A DNA stretch of 64,000 bases from Moraxella bovis (GTDB taxonomy: Bacteria > Pseudomonadota > Gammaproteobacteria > Pseudomonadales > Moraxellaceae). The first letter of the stretch is position 1. Every line of letters starts with the position of its first letter. The stretch covers positions 1 through 64,000 of the forward strand of contig NZ_MUXV01000012.1 of NCBI RefSeq assembly GCF_002014975.1, written 5' to 3'. The position numbers and the translations under genes were made by a program. A model generated the notes under the pieces. That model made no database searches and was not told where the DNA came from. It saw only the letters and a program-made list of their open reading frames with translations. Below, piece after piece: positions 56,337 through 64,000 of the stretch.

Positions 56337-56362
56337 TAAGGACGAATTGCAATTCGTCCTTA
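56337..56362. repeat. 26-bp perfect palindrome upstream of serS
   Basis: A perfect palindrome centred on GAATTGCAATTC (TAAGGAC on the left, GTCCTTA on the right) lies about 45 bases before the serS ATG. It shares its centre with the palindrome at 7967. It may be a dispersed repeat, an operator or a short hairpin. Confidence 0.6.
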
Positions 56363-56524
56363 CGGGGCAATGGTTTATTTGTATCATTTTTTAAGTTCTT
56401 TTGGTATAAAATTTGTTAAATGTCGTCAATTATAACAAATTTTTTGGCAAATTCCCATTAGGATTTTTAATGAAAATTTGCCATAATAGTGCTACAATAC
56501 CCTATTTTATTTTAAGGAAACACA

Positions 56525-57208
56525 ATGAGCAAGCAAAAAGCCCTTTACCCTTATACCATACAGCCTGTCGCCCTAAATATGACCGAGAGCGAATTTAAAT
56601 CCGCCCAGCTCGCCCTATTTAACAAATCCAGTCAATCCTTTGGGCTAAAATCCGTCCGCACCAAAGAATGGCTGGTGCTTGGCGTGCTGGCGGTGGCGAG
56701 CATTTTGGGCATTATTTTTGTGTCGGGCTATTCTACGATTTTGTTTTGGCTAACTTTGGGACTGTGCATTGGCTATTTAATTGCCCGTACAAAAGGATTG
56801 CAATGGTATGCCAAACGAGAATTTGACAAACAGCTCAATGAGATTAAATTACCGCCTGAGCTTAACCAAATGAAATTGGGCGTACAACCACAAGGCTTGG
56901 TGATGAGTATGCCGATGGCGGGCGAGCAATTGGAACAAATCCAGTCTGTGAGCAAAAAACGTGGACACACCACCCAAGGCTTCACGATGAAATCTAGCCC
57001 AATGCAACAGGCGATTATCCCTTGGACGGCGGTCACTTCGTGGGACGAGACCGATGAGTTTATTTTTGCCATGTTTGAATATCAAGGACAAAAAGGCTCA
57101 CAAATTATCCCAAAACGCCTAAAAAACAATCACTTACCGATTGATACCATTATTAAGCATTTGGGCAAGGTTACGCCAAAAGGATTAAAGATGGAAAATG
57201 TGGCTTAG
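56525..57208 (+). CDS. YcxB-like membrane protein
   Basis: Uncharacterised membrane protein of 227 residues. Two adjacent membrane helices (EWLVLGVLAVASILGIIFV, TILFWLTLGLCIGYLIA) are followed by a cytoplasmic domain. The end of this domain, IPWTAVTSWDETDEFIFAMF and KGSQIIPKR, resembles the YcxB C-terminal domain. TTAAGGA lies before the ATG. A MITE fragment begins at its stop codon (57206). Confidence 0.65.
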   Translation: MSKQKALYPYTIQPVALNMTESEFKSAQLALFNKSSQSFGLKSVRTKEWLVLGVLAVASILGIIFVSGYSTILFWLTLGLCIGYLIARTKGLQWYAKREFDKQLNEIKLPPELNQMKLGVQPQGLVMSMPMAGEQLEQIQSVSKKRGHTTQGFTMKSSPMQQAIIPWTAVTSWDETDEFIFAMFEYQGQKGSQIIPKRLKNNHLPIDTIIKHLGKVTPKGLKMENVA

Positions 57209-57290
57209 GACGTGCCCGCCTTTGGTATTTGAACTAAAAATGACACGTTTTTTAAGGAAAAACTTAAGGTTGATTGTCATTCCATCAAAA
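57206..57290 (+). repeat. Truncated MITE-like element, copy 3
   Basis: TAGGACGTGCCCGCCTTTGG and about 65 further bases match the left part of the elements at 34681 and 48358 (TTTGGTATTTG..., TTTTTAAGGAAAAACTTA, TTGTCATTCCATCAA). The right part and right terminal repeat are missing; an IS5-like remnant begins where it stops. The element starts at the stop codon of the YcxB-like gene. Confidence 0.65.
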
Positions 57291-57470
57291 GACCCCTTCA
57301 AAACCCTTTGATACACTAAAATATCCCAATAAACCATAAAGTATTACTAACCCTGACTACATTAAACTTGATTGGGGTTAAGAATAACAAACTTTCTGTT
57401 AAACACCGTAAAATAAGAGTGTGCAGAATAAGTCTTATCTTGATTGGTTGTTGTTTGGTCAGGGGGTGTA
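57291..57470 (+). mobile_element. Decayed, internally deleted IS5-like remnant
   Basis: The left end, GACCCCTTCAAAACCCTTTG then ACACTAAAATATCCCAAT, resembles the start of the IS copies at 17871 and 29323. A piece with TTAAACTTGATTGGGGTTAAG recalls the transposase start. The right end, TGTTTGGTCAGGGGGTGTA, resembles their right terminus. Only about 180 bp remain and no transposase frame survives. Confidence 0.55.
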
Positions 57471-57716
57471 GTGCGATTGCTCTGAACCACCGCTTATTTT
57501 ATAAAATTCATTCACTTCCACTTTTTGACCGTTTGGTAATTCGCAAATATTGACTTGTTTGCCGTTCACGGTGGTGGGATTGATAAATCCTTTTTGCTGT
57601 AAACAAAATTCGGTGGCAGGGGTAGAAATACCGACCACTTTGACATCGGTGGGAATGACGCTGATAGAGCAAGCGGTTAAGGTTAAAAAGGCAGTGAGGG
57701 GGAATAAAAGCCTCAT
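57459..57716 (-). CDS. Small DUF333-type lipoprotein
   Basis: An 85-residue lipoprotein (lipobox LTAC). The mature part has the DUF333 pattern: ATEFCLQQKGFINPTTVNGK then ICELPNGQKVEVNEFYK, with two Cys. These proteins are sometimes labelled putative haemolysin, without good evidence. The last codons (SEQSHYTP and the stop) lie in the end of the IS remnant, so the C-terminus was probably altered by the insertion. Confidence 0.65.
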   Translation of the reverse strand: MRLLFPLTAFLTLTACSISVIPTDVKVVGISTPATEFCLQQKGFINPTTVNGKQVNICELPNGQKVEVNEFYKISGGSEQSHYTP

Positions 57717-57757
57717 AAAGCACCTATTGAGTGGTTGGGTTGATGATTGAAATTGAG

Positions 57758-58876
57758 TTAATTGTCATTACTATGATTTGTTTGGGTAAAGTCTTTACTG
57801 TCCACCAAATAAAAATAGCCTTTATCATCTATTTTGCAACTATTTTCTTGGGTGGGGTCGCCATCGTGAAAGTCGGTTACTGTGATTTGTTCTTTTTGTA
57901 ATGCAGAAGTGGTTTTTGACCAGCTTTCAGCAATTTCATCATAAGCAATATTAAGTGTATCAATGATATTGCCGTTTTTATCAATATTGATAAGATGAGT
58001 GATAAGTTCGTGTTCATTTTCTGTATTAGAAAATGTCATTATTAAACTTGTGATGTTGGGATTATAAGACACTTTACCAAAAATCACAAGCTCTTTGGCG
58101 GTAGGATAAAGCCCAGCAAAGAATTTGGCTTGGTTTTTATTTAAATGAGTGAATTGTTCATAATTATCAAAGTCAATCGCCACTTCTAAGGGTAAGGTCT
58201 TTTGGGGAATGGTGGTTAAATCAAATGAATTTGTGAATTCATCAAATTTAAAATAAATTTTATAATAATCACTGTCATCGGTTTCTTTATTTTTTGTAAC
58301 TTTAATATAGGCGGTTTGATTATTTTCAAAAAACCCAAATTGATAACCACAAATCTCCAGTTGATTATCCTGTTTGCTAATGGTTTGGTTAAAAATATCA
58401 TCTAAACGAATAATGGCTATCCATTCATCGTTAATATATTTTTCAACAAAAGGATAAGCACAGCCTTCGTATGCCGTACCAGAAAAACGATAGAGCTTAT
58501 TGGGAGAAGCAAAAGAATTAAGTCTATAAGTACCAATAAATTTACCTGTATTTAGACTAATACCAGAATAACCATCGTCCATGATAATGGATAAAGTATT
58601 TTCATCTATGTTGTAAAATTCAAAATCTGCTAACAGGTTAACGGTATTGCCATTTTTTGCGTGAATTTTGGTAATTAGGTTATTTTCATTAACTTCTATT
58701 GCGCCTTCCAATGCTAATTTAGCATTCTTAATATTATCAAACCCTGAGATGACTGTTGAATTTTCTATTTTTAAGGAGTTGTCCAATACTTTGGTAAATT
58801 CTTGCTCGGAGATTTTTTCAATCAATAAAGGATGATCATCAATGGTAAACCCATTATCAAAAATATCACTTGTCAT
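57758..58876 (-). CDS. Hypothetical protein, beta-rich, coupled to a small lipoprotein gene
   Basis: Not recognised. The 372 residues begin MTSDIFDNGFTIDDHPLLIE without a signal peptide and are rich in Asp, Asn, Ile and Tyr, with many short alternating stretches that suggest beta structure (FYNIDENTLSIIMDDGYSGI, YLVDSKDF at the end). The gene is AT-rich. Its ATG overlaps the stop of the upstream lipoprotein gene by four bases, so the two are translated together and probably act together. A surface or periplasmic role would need another export route. Confidence 0.6.
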   Translation of the reverse strand: MTSDIFDNGFTIDDHPLLIEKISEQEFTKVLDNSLKIENSTVISGFDNIKNAKLALEGAIEVNENNLITKIHAKNGNTVNLLADFEFYNIDENTLSIIMDDGYSGISLNTGKFIGTYRLNSFASPNKLYRFSGTAYEGCAYPFVEKYINDEWIAIIRLDDIFNQTISKQDNQLEICGYQFGFFENNQTAYIKVTKNKETDDSDYYKIYFKFDEFTNSFDLTTIPQKTLPLEVAIDFDNYEQFTHLNKNQAKFFAGLYPTAKELVIFGKVSYNPNITSLIMTFSNTENEHELITHLINIDKNGNIIDTLNIAYDEIAESWSKTTSALQKEQITVTDFHDGDPTQENSCKIDDKGYFYLVDSKDFTQTNHSNDN

Positions 58877-59058
58877 TGTTTTTTTGGCTTATTGGTTTCT
58901 TGTTGGATTTTTTTATTGTCTTGGGGTGTAACTTCTATTAAAGGGGCGGTATTTTGTTTGGACTGCGTATTGTCAGATTGAATGGGGTTTGCTGGCTCTT
59001 GATGATTGGGGCAAGCAGTGAGTAATAATAGGGCGATTAAGGGTAAGGCTATTTTCAT
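58873..59058 (-). CDS. Small lipoprotein upstream of the 372-residue hypothetical gene
   Basis: A 61-residue lipoprotein: signal peptide IALPLIALLLLTAC, then a short hydrophilic mature part rich in Asn, Gln, Pro and Lys (PNHQEPANPIQSDNTQSKQN) ending KPKKQ. The start at 59058 is preferred over an upstream in-frame codon at 59076. The 3' end overlaps the next gene by ATGA. Confidence 0.6.
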   Translation of the reverse strand: MKIALPLIALLLLTACPNHQEPANPIQSDNTQSKQNTAPLIEVTPQDNKKIQQETNKPKKQ

Positions 59059-59180
59059 AAAAACCACCTTATTCATTTAAACTCAATATGAATTTATTGA
59101 TTGGTGTAAGGTGCGTATTACGCACCGTTTTTTTTGGCTTATTATTTAAATGGTGTGTAATACATACCTTACGATTACAA

Positions 59181-59387
59181 TTAAGAACGCTTAAACTCTG
59201 GTAACTCAATATCGCCCACATCTGGATTATGATAATTCATAATCACATCGTAAAAAGTGCTTGGTTCTTTAATAGTTTTTGTGAGTACCTTTCCATTTTC
59301 AGCAAATTGAACTTCTTTGCCATATTCAACCTGTTGTTTGACTTGCTCGGCAATCGCAGGGGGTAATAATGCCAATTCTATTATCAT
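59181..59387 (-). CDS. Small hypothetical protein, possibly antitoxin-like
   Basis: 68 residues: MIIELALLPPAIAEQVKQQV, then YGKEVQFAENGKVLTKTIKE and an acidic end with VGDIELPEFKRS. The layout (short helix, GKEVxFxENGKxL strand pair, acidic tail) recalls small antitoxins that pair with PIN toxins, but no toxin gene is adjacent. AGGAGAAA precedes the ATG. The function is not established. Confidence 0.5.
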   Translation of the reverse strand: MIIELALLPPAIAEQVKQQVEYGKEVQFAENGKVLTKTIKEPSTFYDVIMNYHNPDVGDIELPEFKRS

Positions 59388-59426
59388 AATTTCTCCTTGT
59401 TTTAAATTGATGGTGTGTATATGCTT

Positions 59427-59891
59427 TTATTTCTGCCAATAAAACAGCGATAAAATCCCTGCCGCAATCAGCGGACCGACAGGCACGCCACGCAAAAAAG
59501 CCACGCCAAGCACCGTGCCAATGAGTAGCCCTGCAATCACTTGCGGTTCGCTTATCATCAGCTTGACACCCCGTCCGCCTAGATAAGCAACCAAGAGTCC
59601 AACCAAAATGGCAATGAGCGATTTTGGACTGACAAAAGATTGCAAAATCATCTCACTGCTTAATTTGCCACTGGCAATCGGGGTAAGCACGCCAATGGTC
59701 AAAATCAAAATGCCCAAACTTAGCCCGTATTTGTCTACATAGGGCAACAGCACAGCACCAAAAGGGCTGACTTTGATGATGATTAAGAGAGCGGTCGCCA
59801 AAACTATCGTATTATTTTGGCTAAACACGCCCAAGCCCAGCAAAATAAATAAAACAATTAAGCTGACATCAAGGTTGGCAAAGTTCGGCAT
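59427..59891 (-). CDS. UPF0756 (DUF441) family membrane protein, YeaL-like
   Basis: 154 residues with four or five membrane helices: [80 protein letters not shown] and [20 protein letters not shown]. The GRGVxLM and [14 protein letters not shown] motifs identify the family. No function is known. It lies 44 bases downstream of ychF. Confidence 0.88.
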   Translation of the reverse strand: MPNFANLDVSLIVLFILLGLGVFSQNNTIVLATALLIIIKVSPFGAVLLPYVDKYGLSLGILILTIGVLTPIASGKLSSEMILQSFVSPKSLIAILVGLLVAYLGGRGVKLMISEPQVIAGLLIGTVLGVAFLRGVPVGPLIAAGILSLFYWQK

Positions 59892-59935
59892 TTTAATGAC
59901 CTTAACCTATTTAGACATTAAACCTACTTATAGAC

Positions 59936-61027
59936 TTATACATTGAAACGGAAATGCATCACATCGCCGTCTTGCACCACATAGGTTTTGCCTTCTAGGC
60001 GAGATTTGCCTGCCGAGCTTGCCCCTTTTTCGCCTTGATATTCAATAAAATCATCAAAGGCAATCACTTCGGCACGGATAAAGCCCCGCTCAAAATCGGT
60101 ATGAATGACCCCTGCCGCCTGTGGTGCGGTCGCCCCGACAGGCACCGTCCACGCCCGCACTTCTTTGACCCCTGCGGTAAAGTAGGTTTGCATTTTTAGA
60201 AGCTCATAGCCTGCCCGAATGACACGGTCAAGCCCTGCTTCCGCCATTCCCAAACTTTCCAAAAATTCCGCCTTTTCGTCTTCGTCAAGCTGGGCGATTT
60301 CTGATTCTAGTTGGTTGCAAAGTGGCACGACAATGGCATTGTCATTTTTGGCAAATTCACGCACCGCATCCAAATGCGGATTATTTTCAAAGCCGTCTTC
60401 ACTCACATTGGCAATGTACATCACAGGCTTTAAGGTAATTAGCCCGTACGATCTGATGAGTTTTCTCTCATCATCGTCTAGATTTGCCATTCTAGCAGGT
60501 TTGCCATCTGCCAAAAACGGCTCAATTTTTTGGAACACATCAAGCATTGCACGGGCTTCTTTGTCGCCCCCTTTGGCTTTTTTGGAGGCGTTGGTGATGG
60601 CACGGGTTACGGCTTCAAGGTCAGCAAGAGCAAGCTCGGTGTTAATGGTTTCAATGTCCGATAGGGGGTTTACCCGTCCGTCCACATGAATGACATTATC
60701 ATCATCAAAGCACCGCACGACATGGGCGATGGCGTCTGTTTCGCGAATGTTGGCAAGAAACTGGTTGCCCATACCCTCGCCCTTGCTTGCCCCCGCCACA
60801 AGCCCTGCAATGTCCACAAATTCCATACTGGTGGGAATTACTCGCTCGGGCTTTACGATTTCGGCAAGCTGTTTTAGGCGTGGGTCTGGCACAGGCACAA
60901 TGCCTGTGTTTGGGTCTTTGGTACAAAAGGGGAAGTTTTCGGCGGCGATGCCTGCCTTGGTGAGTGCGTTAAACAAGGTGGATTTGCCCACGTTAGGCAA
61001 GCCCACGATACCACAATTAAAGCCCAT
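59936..61027 (-). CDS. ychF: Redox-regulated ribosome-associated ATPase YchF
   Basis: Obg-family P-loop protein (OLA1 in eukaryotes) that binds ATP and associates with ribosomes. Of its 363 residues, G1 is [18 protein letters not shown], the G3 region is [20 protein letters not shown] and the NxxE-type G4 is [12 protein letters not shown] coiled-coil insert follows, and the C-terminal TGS domain has [20 protein letters not shown] and [20 protein letters not shown]. Length is normal. Confidence 0.96.
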   Translation of the reverse strand: MGFNCGIVGLPNVGKSTLFNALTKAGIAAENFPFCTKDPNTGIVPVPDPRLKQLAEIVKPERVIPTSMEFVDIAGLVAGASKGEGMGNQFLANIRETDAIAHVVRCFDDDNVIHVDGRVNPLSDIETINTELALADLEAVTRAITNASKKAKGGDKEARAMLDVFQKIEPFLADGKPARMANLDDDERKLIRSYGLITLKPVMYIANVSEDGFENNPHLDAVREFAKNDNAIVVPLCNQLESEIAQLDEDEKAEFLESLGMAEAGLDRVIRAGYELLKMQTYFTAGVKEVRAWTVPVGATAPQAAGVIHTDFERGFIRAEVIAFDDFIEYQGEKGASSAGKSRLEGKTYVVQDGDVMHFRFNV

Positions 61028-61149
61028 GAGTTATCTCTCTGTTAAATTTAAATCTTTTATTATAGCAAAGTTTAGGCGATAAATTAAGCAAAATTTACGT
61101 ATTTTCAAACCAACGCAGTTCGATTGGCTTGAAGGTTTGCAGCAAATGG

Positions 61150-61178
61150 TTAATCTATTTTAAAAATTGTGCTATAAT
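61150..61178 (+). promoter_or_regulatory. Putative promoter of the adhesin gene
   Basis: TATAAT at 61173-61178 with an extended -10 (TGC before it) and a weak -35 (TTAATC) 17 bases upstream, 30 bases before the adhesin ATG. Confidence 0.5.
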
Positions 61179-61208
61179 AAAGTATTTCAAATTAATAGAT
61201 CAACCGCC

Positions 61209-64000
61209 ATGAAAACAAGCAAATACCAGCTTATTGTCATCCAAGACCAAACAACCGAAACTCATGCTTTAAATAGCAAAAAACCCCTAAAACTTAAAGC
61301 TAAGAAAAATACTGTTTATCAAATCATCAATGAAGAAGGCGAGGTTTTGCACAATCCTGTGATGGAAGTGGTAGGCGATGACATTTATGTGTACTTGCCC
61401 GAGGATGTTAATGCATCTTTGCGTCTTGAAAATTTTCAAGACGCTTTGCCCATCACCGACCCCACCGCCTTAAGTGATTTAAATGCCAGTCTTGCCACAG
61501 CAAATACGACGGCAGGCGGTGCTTTGCACTCGTCTTGGCTGGCTAGGCTTTTTGCCACAGGACTTGGAGCAGCCATTTTACACCACAACAAAAGCACAAA
61601 TAACCAGCCTATTAAAAATATAGATGATAATCATTTCGTTCCAACGCCTGAGCCAACGCCTGAGCCAACGCCTGAGCCAACGCCTGAGCCAACGCCTGAG
61701 CCAACGCCTGAGCCAACGCCTGAGCCAACGCCTGAGCCAACGCCTGAGCCAACGCCTGAGCCAACGCCTGAGCCCACCATTCCGCTTGCAATTACCATCA
61801 ACGCCATTGATGATGGTATGATTAACATTGCTGATAAGTCTTTGAGCTTCACTTTAACAGGCACGGTAAATTTTGACCCGACCACCACAGAGCAAAAGGT
61901 CATTATAAAAATCAATGGGCAAGACCACCCTGCGACTTTAACAGGCAACATTTGGACGCTTGATGTCTCGGGCGAAACCTTAGCCTTTGCCGAAGGTAGC
62001 CAGACCTTGACTGCCATTTTGACTGCCAAAGACCACACAGGGGCGAGCGTTAGCACCAACGCCACAGGCGGTTATAATGTGGATACAAAGATTGACACAC
62101 CTATAATTACCTTTGACAACCTTGCCAGCGACAACATCATCAACCTTGCCGAAAGTGAGCAAAATTTGGTGGTTTCAGGCACGGTAGAAAACGCCAAAGA
62201 TGGCGACCTTGTCAAAGTCATCATTGGTGGGGTGTCGCAAGATGTGCCAGTACAAGGAGGCAAATTTAGCCTAACCGTGGCAGGTTCTACCCTAAAAAAT
62301 CACACGCAAATTTCGGCAACCATCATCACCACTGACACCGCAGGCAATACCGCCAAAGGCGATAAAACCCACAGTTATGAAGTGGATACCATTGCCCCCA
62401 CACCCAAAATCACCCTAAATCCAATTACAGGCGACAACCGCATTGATTTGACTGAGAGTGCCAAACCCACGACCACCATTACGGGCAATATTGGCAATTT
62501 TGTCAAAACCGATACCAACGAGTTTGTGCTGATTTGCCTATGTTCTACCTGCACAAGCAACAACCAAAAAACCGTAGAAGCCCGTCTCAATGACGATGGT
62601 ACATTCAGTGCTGACATTGCCACCGATGAGCTGACCAAATACGACAGCGTCAGCGCCACCATCAAAAGCACCGACAAAGCAGGCAACCAAGGCGAGGACA
62701 GCACCAACCAAACTTATACGGTTGAAAAGCCTGCCACCCCAAGCATTACCCTAAATCCGATTGCAGGCGACAACATTGTCAATGCTGCTGAGTTTAATTA
62801 TGGCAGTGCCAATCTCAACATTGCCATTACAGGTAAGATTGAACGGGCGGAAGTGGCAACTTCTACGGTCAAATTGGAATTTTATAAAGCGAGCGTGCTT
62901 GCCAAAACCGTAGATGCCGAGCTTGGGGCCGATGGCGTTTATACTTATCGCATTAGCGGGGCGGAGCTTCACCGCTCTTATGACACCGTCAGGGCGATTT
63001 TGACCACAGGCGGGCAAAGTTACGACCACAGCCAAAGCTATAAGGCGGCCGCTTTCTCGCCAAAATGGGGCAATCCCGCCCTTGTGCCGACCGCCGTTTC
63101 TGACGACAATGTCATTGACCAAAACGACACTTGGCACGACACTACCACCATTACAGGCACTTTTAATTCCATTAGAAATACGCTGACCGCCCAAGGCATT
63201 GAAAATGCGGTGGAAATTACCGTTACGGTTAACGGCAAGCCTTATGCGACCACCGTGACGGGGCAAACAGGCACCTTTACACTCAATGTCAAAACTGCCG
63301 ACCTACTTGCCGACACCGACAAAGTTGCCGACGTCTCCGCCTATTTGTACGACAACGCAGGCAACAACGCAGGCGGTGCAATCCGTGCCACGCTTGGCTA
63401 TACGGTCAATGATAAGCACATTAGTCAGCCGATTGTTACCGTCAATCCACTTGACAACATTAACATTGCCTATCAAACCGCCAACCCAAGCACCACTTTG
63501 ATAGGTTCGTTCGAGCTTGATGGCGATGTGGCTCTTGCCAATGCTCCTTTGACGGTTGAAATTGGCGGACAAAGTTTTACCGCCCAAAAAACCGTCACCA
63601 GCTCTGGCAATGGGCAAAAAACCATTGGCACTTGGACACTTGATGTGCCAACACAAACTTTAATTGACGCAAATGGTAACCTAACCGCCAAACTCTCCGC
63701 CAGAGACCACACAGGCAACCAAGCCCAAGCAAACACGCCTGCCACTTATAAGGTAGATGTCAATGCCCCAAGCGTGGAAGTCAAACTAAACGCCATTACA
63801 GACGACAATGCCATCACACCTGATGAAATTAATGATACCTTTACCATCACAGGCACGGTAACAGGCGAATTTGTGGCAAGTGATAAAGTGACGCTAAACA
63901 TTGGCAACGAGACTTATAGCCTTAATGTGGTGGATGGGCAGTTTAGCCAAGCCGTGCCAAAAGCGGTCATTTTGGCAAATACAGCTATCAACGCCACTTT
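61209..64000 (+). CDS. Large BapA-like repetitive adhesin, 5' part (runs off the window)
   Basis: From the ATG at 61209 the frame stays open for at least 930 codons to the window end. The N-terminal 100 residues (KYQLIVIQDQTTETHALNSK, NTVYQIINEEGEVL, DDIYVYLPEDVNASLRLENF) look like the prefix domain of BapA/LapF-type biofilm adhesins, with no cleavable signal peptide. That fits type I secretion. Next come a hydrophobic Ala/Gly stretch and an in-frame (PTPE)11 linker. At least seven Ig-like beta domains follow (GTVNFDPTTTEQKVIIKING, TDTAGN, STDKAGNQ, ARDHTGNQ, each starting near an AITxDDN/AGDNxVN-type motif). The C-terminal secretion signal lies outside the window. A cell-surface or biofilm role is the likely function. 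Confidence 0.82.
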   Translation, partial: MKTSKYQLIVIQDQTTETHALNSKKPLKLKAKKNTVYQIINEEGEVLHNPVMEVVGDDIYVYLPEDVNASLRLENFQDALPITDPTALSDLNASLATANTTAGGALHSSWLARLFATGLGAAILHHNKSTNNQPIKNIDDNHFVPTPEPTPEPTPEPTPEPTPEPTPEPTPEPTPEPTPEPTPEPTPEPTIPLAITINAIDDGMINIADKSLSFTLTGTVNFDPTTTEQKVIIKINGQDHPATLTGNIWTLDVSGETLAFAEGSQTLTAILTAKDHTGASVSTNATGGYNVDTKIDTPIITFDNLASDNIINLAESEQNLVVSGTVENAKDGDLVKVIIGGVSQDVPVQGGKFSLTVAGSTLKNHTQISATIITTDTAGNTAKGDKTHSYEVDTIAPTPKITLNPITGDNRIDLTESAKPTTTITGNIGNFVKTDTNEFVLICLCSTCTSNNQKTVEARLNDDGTFSADIATDELTKYDSVSATIKSTDKAGNQGEDSTNQTYTVEKPATPSITLNPIAGDNIVNAAEFNYGSANLNIAITGKIERAEVATSTVKLEFYKASVLAKTVDAELGADGVYTYRISGAELHRSYDTVRAILTTGGQSYDHSQSYKAAAFSPKWGNPALVPTAVSDDNVIDQNDTWHDTTTITGTFNSIRNTLTAQGIENAVEITVTVNGKPYATTVTGQTGTFTLNVKTADLLADTDKVADVSAYLYDNAGNNAGGAIRATLGYTVNDKHISQPIVTVNPLDNINIAYQTANPSTTLIGSFELDGDVALANAPLTVEIGGQSFTAQKTVTSSGNGQKTIGTWTLDVPTQTLIDANGNLTAKLSARDHTGNQAQANTPATYKVDVNAPSVEVKLNAITDDNAITPDEINDTFTITGTVTGEFVASDKVTLNIGNETYSLNVVDGQFSQAVPKAVILANTAINAT
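61641..61772 (+). repeat. Tandem 12-bp repeat (11 units) coding PTPE
   Basis: Eleven identical copies of CCAACGCCTGAG, 132 bp, encode Pro-Thr-Pro-Glu between the adhesin's N-terminal part and its first Ig-like domain. The copies show no sequence drift, which points to recent expansion or frequent copy-number change. Twelve bases per unit keep the frame. Confidence 0.95.

Noticed and set aside
61641..61772. CRISPR array
   Set aside because: The 12-bp units are contiguous with no spacers and are in frame with the adhesin.
61631..62065. Minus-strand frame with Gly-Ser-Gly-Val repeats, and a plus-strand frame with Arg-Leu-Ser-Gln repeats
   Set aside because: Both are other-frame readings of the 12-bp repeat that codes PTPE in the adhesin.

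Overview
The window looks like a chromosomal segment of a gammaproteobacterium, most likely Moraxella or a close Moraxellaceae relative. This is inferred from the gene families (SspB, YcgL, UPF0756, DUF445, the rpsF-rpsR-rplI block, a BapA-type adhesin), the moderate GC content with AT-rich gaps, and the dispersed palindromes. No rRNA, tRNA, CRISPR array or phage module was found.

Layout. 0-7.4 kb: sspB, a membrane protein with an apparent frameshift, metG, a frameshifted dinB, the ribosomal block rpsF-rpsR-rplI, a small membrane protein and ycgL. 7.4-14.1 kb: a palindromic element, a tandem glycine riboswitch, then gcvT, a 39-residue lipoprotein, gcvH, an unusual nuclease-like/DUF349 protein with a long charged helical tail, and gcvP. 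14.1-17.6 kb: a hypothetical gene, a split pilin-like gene, sulfate adenylyltransferase and a solute-binding lipoprotein. 17.7-30.3 kb: a haem-uptake cassette (ChaN-like lipoprotein, exported S9 peptidase, TonB-dependent receptor, TonB, HmuS-like protein, HmuTUV transporter) behind a near-consensus promoter with a Fur-like site. It is bracketed by two direct IS5-like copies, and outside these by two direct 162-bp repeats.

30.4-34.5 kb: sulfate importer sbp-cysT-cysW-cysA. 34.7-42.1 kb, mostly minus strand: a MITE-like element, adk, the cytochrome c maturation operon ccmF-ccmG-ccmH-ccmI, palindromic repeats and a DUF445 protein. 42.1-48.6 kb: an AT-rich gap with three perfect DnaA boxes, a lipocalin, a manganese-type pyrophosphatase, a histidine-rich lipoprotein under a palindromic operator, mrdA, rsmD and a second MITE. 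48.7-56.3 kb: degV, a VapC-type toxin/antitoxin pair, tkt, two tandem Kazal-like lipoproteins, then a decayed patch (kptA, an antitoxin paralogue, brnA, brnT), and serS. 56.5-64 kb: a YcxB-like protein, MITE and IS remnants, small lipoproteins, UPF0756, ychF and the 5' part of a large BapA-like adhesin that runs off the window.

Two themes cross the window. First, nutrient acquisition: haem (cassette), sulfate (cysTWA, sat) and probably zinc (His-rich lipoprotein). Second, many single-base frameshifts, most of them in accessory genes. These may be real decay or residual indel errors in the assembly, and the two readings lead to different gene lists.
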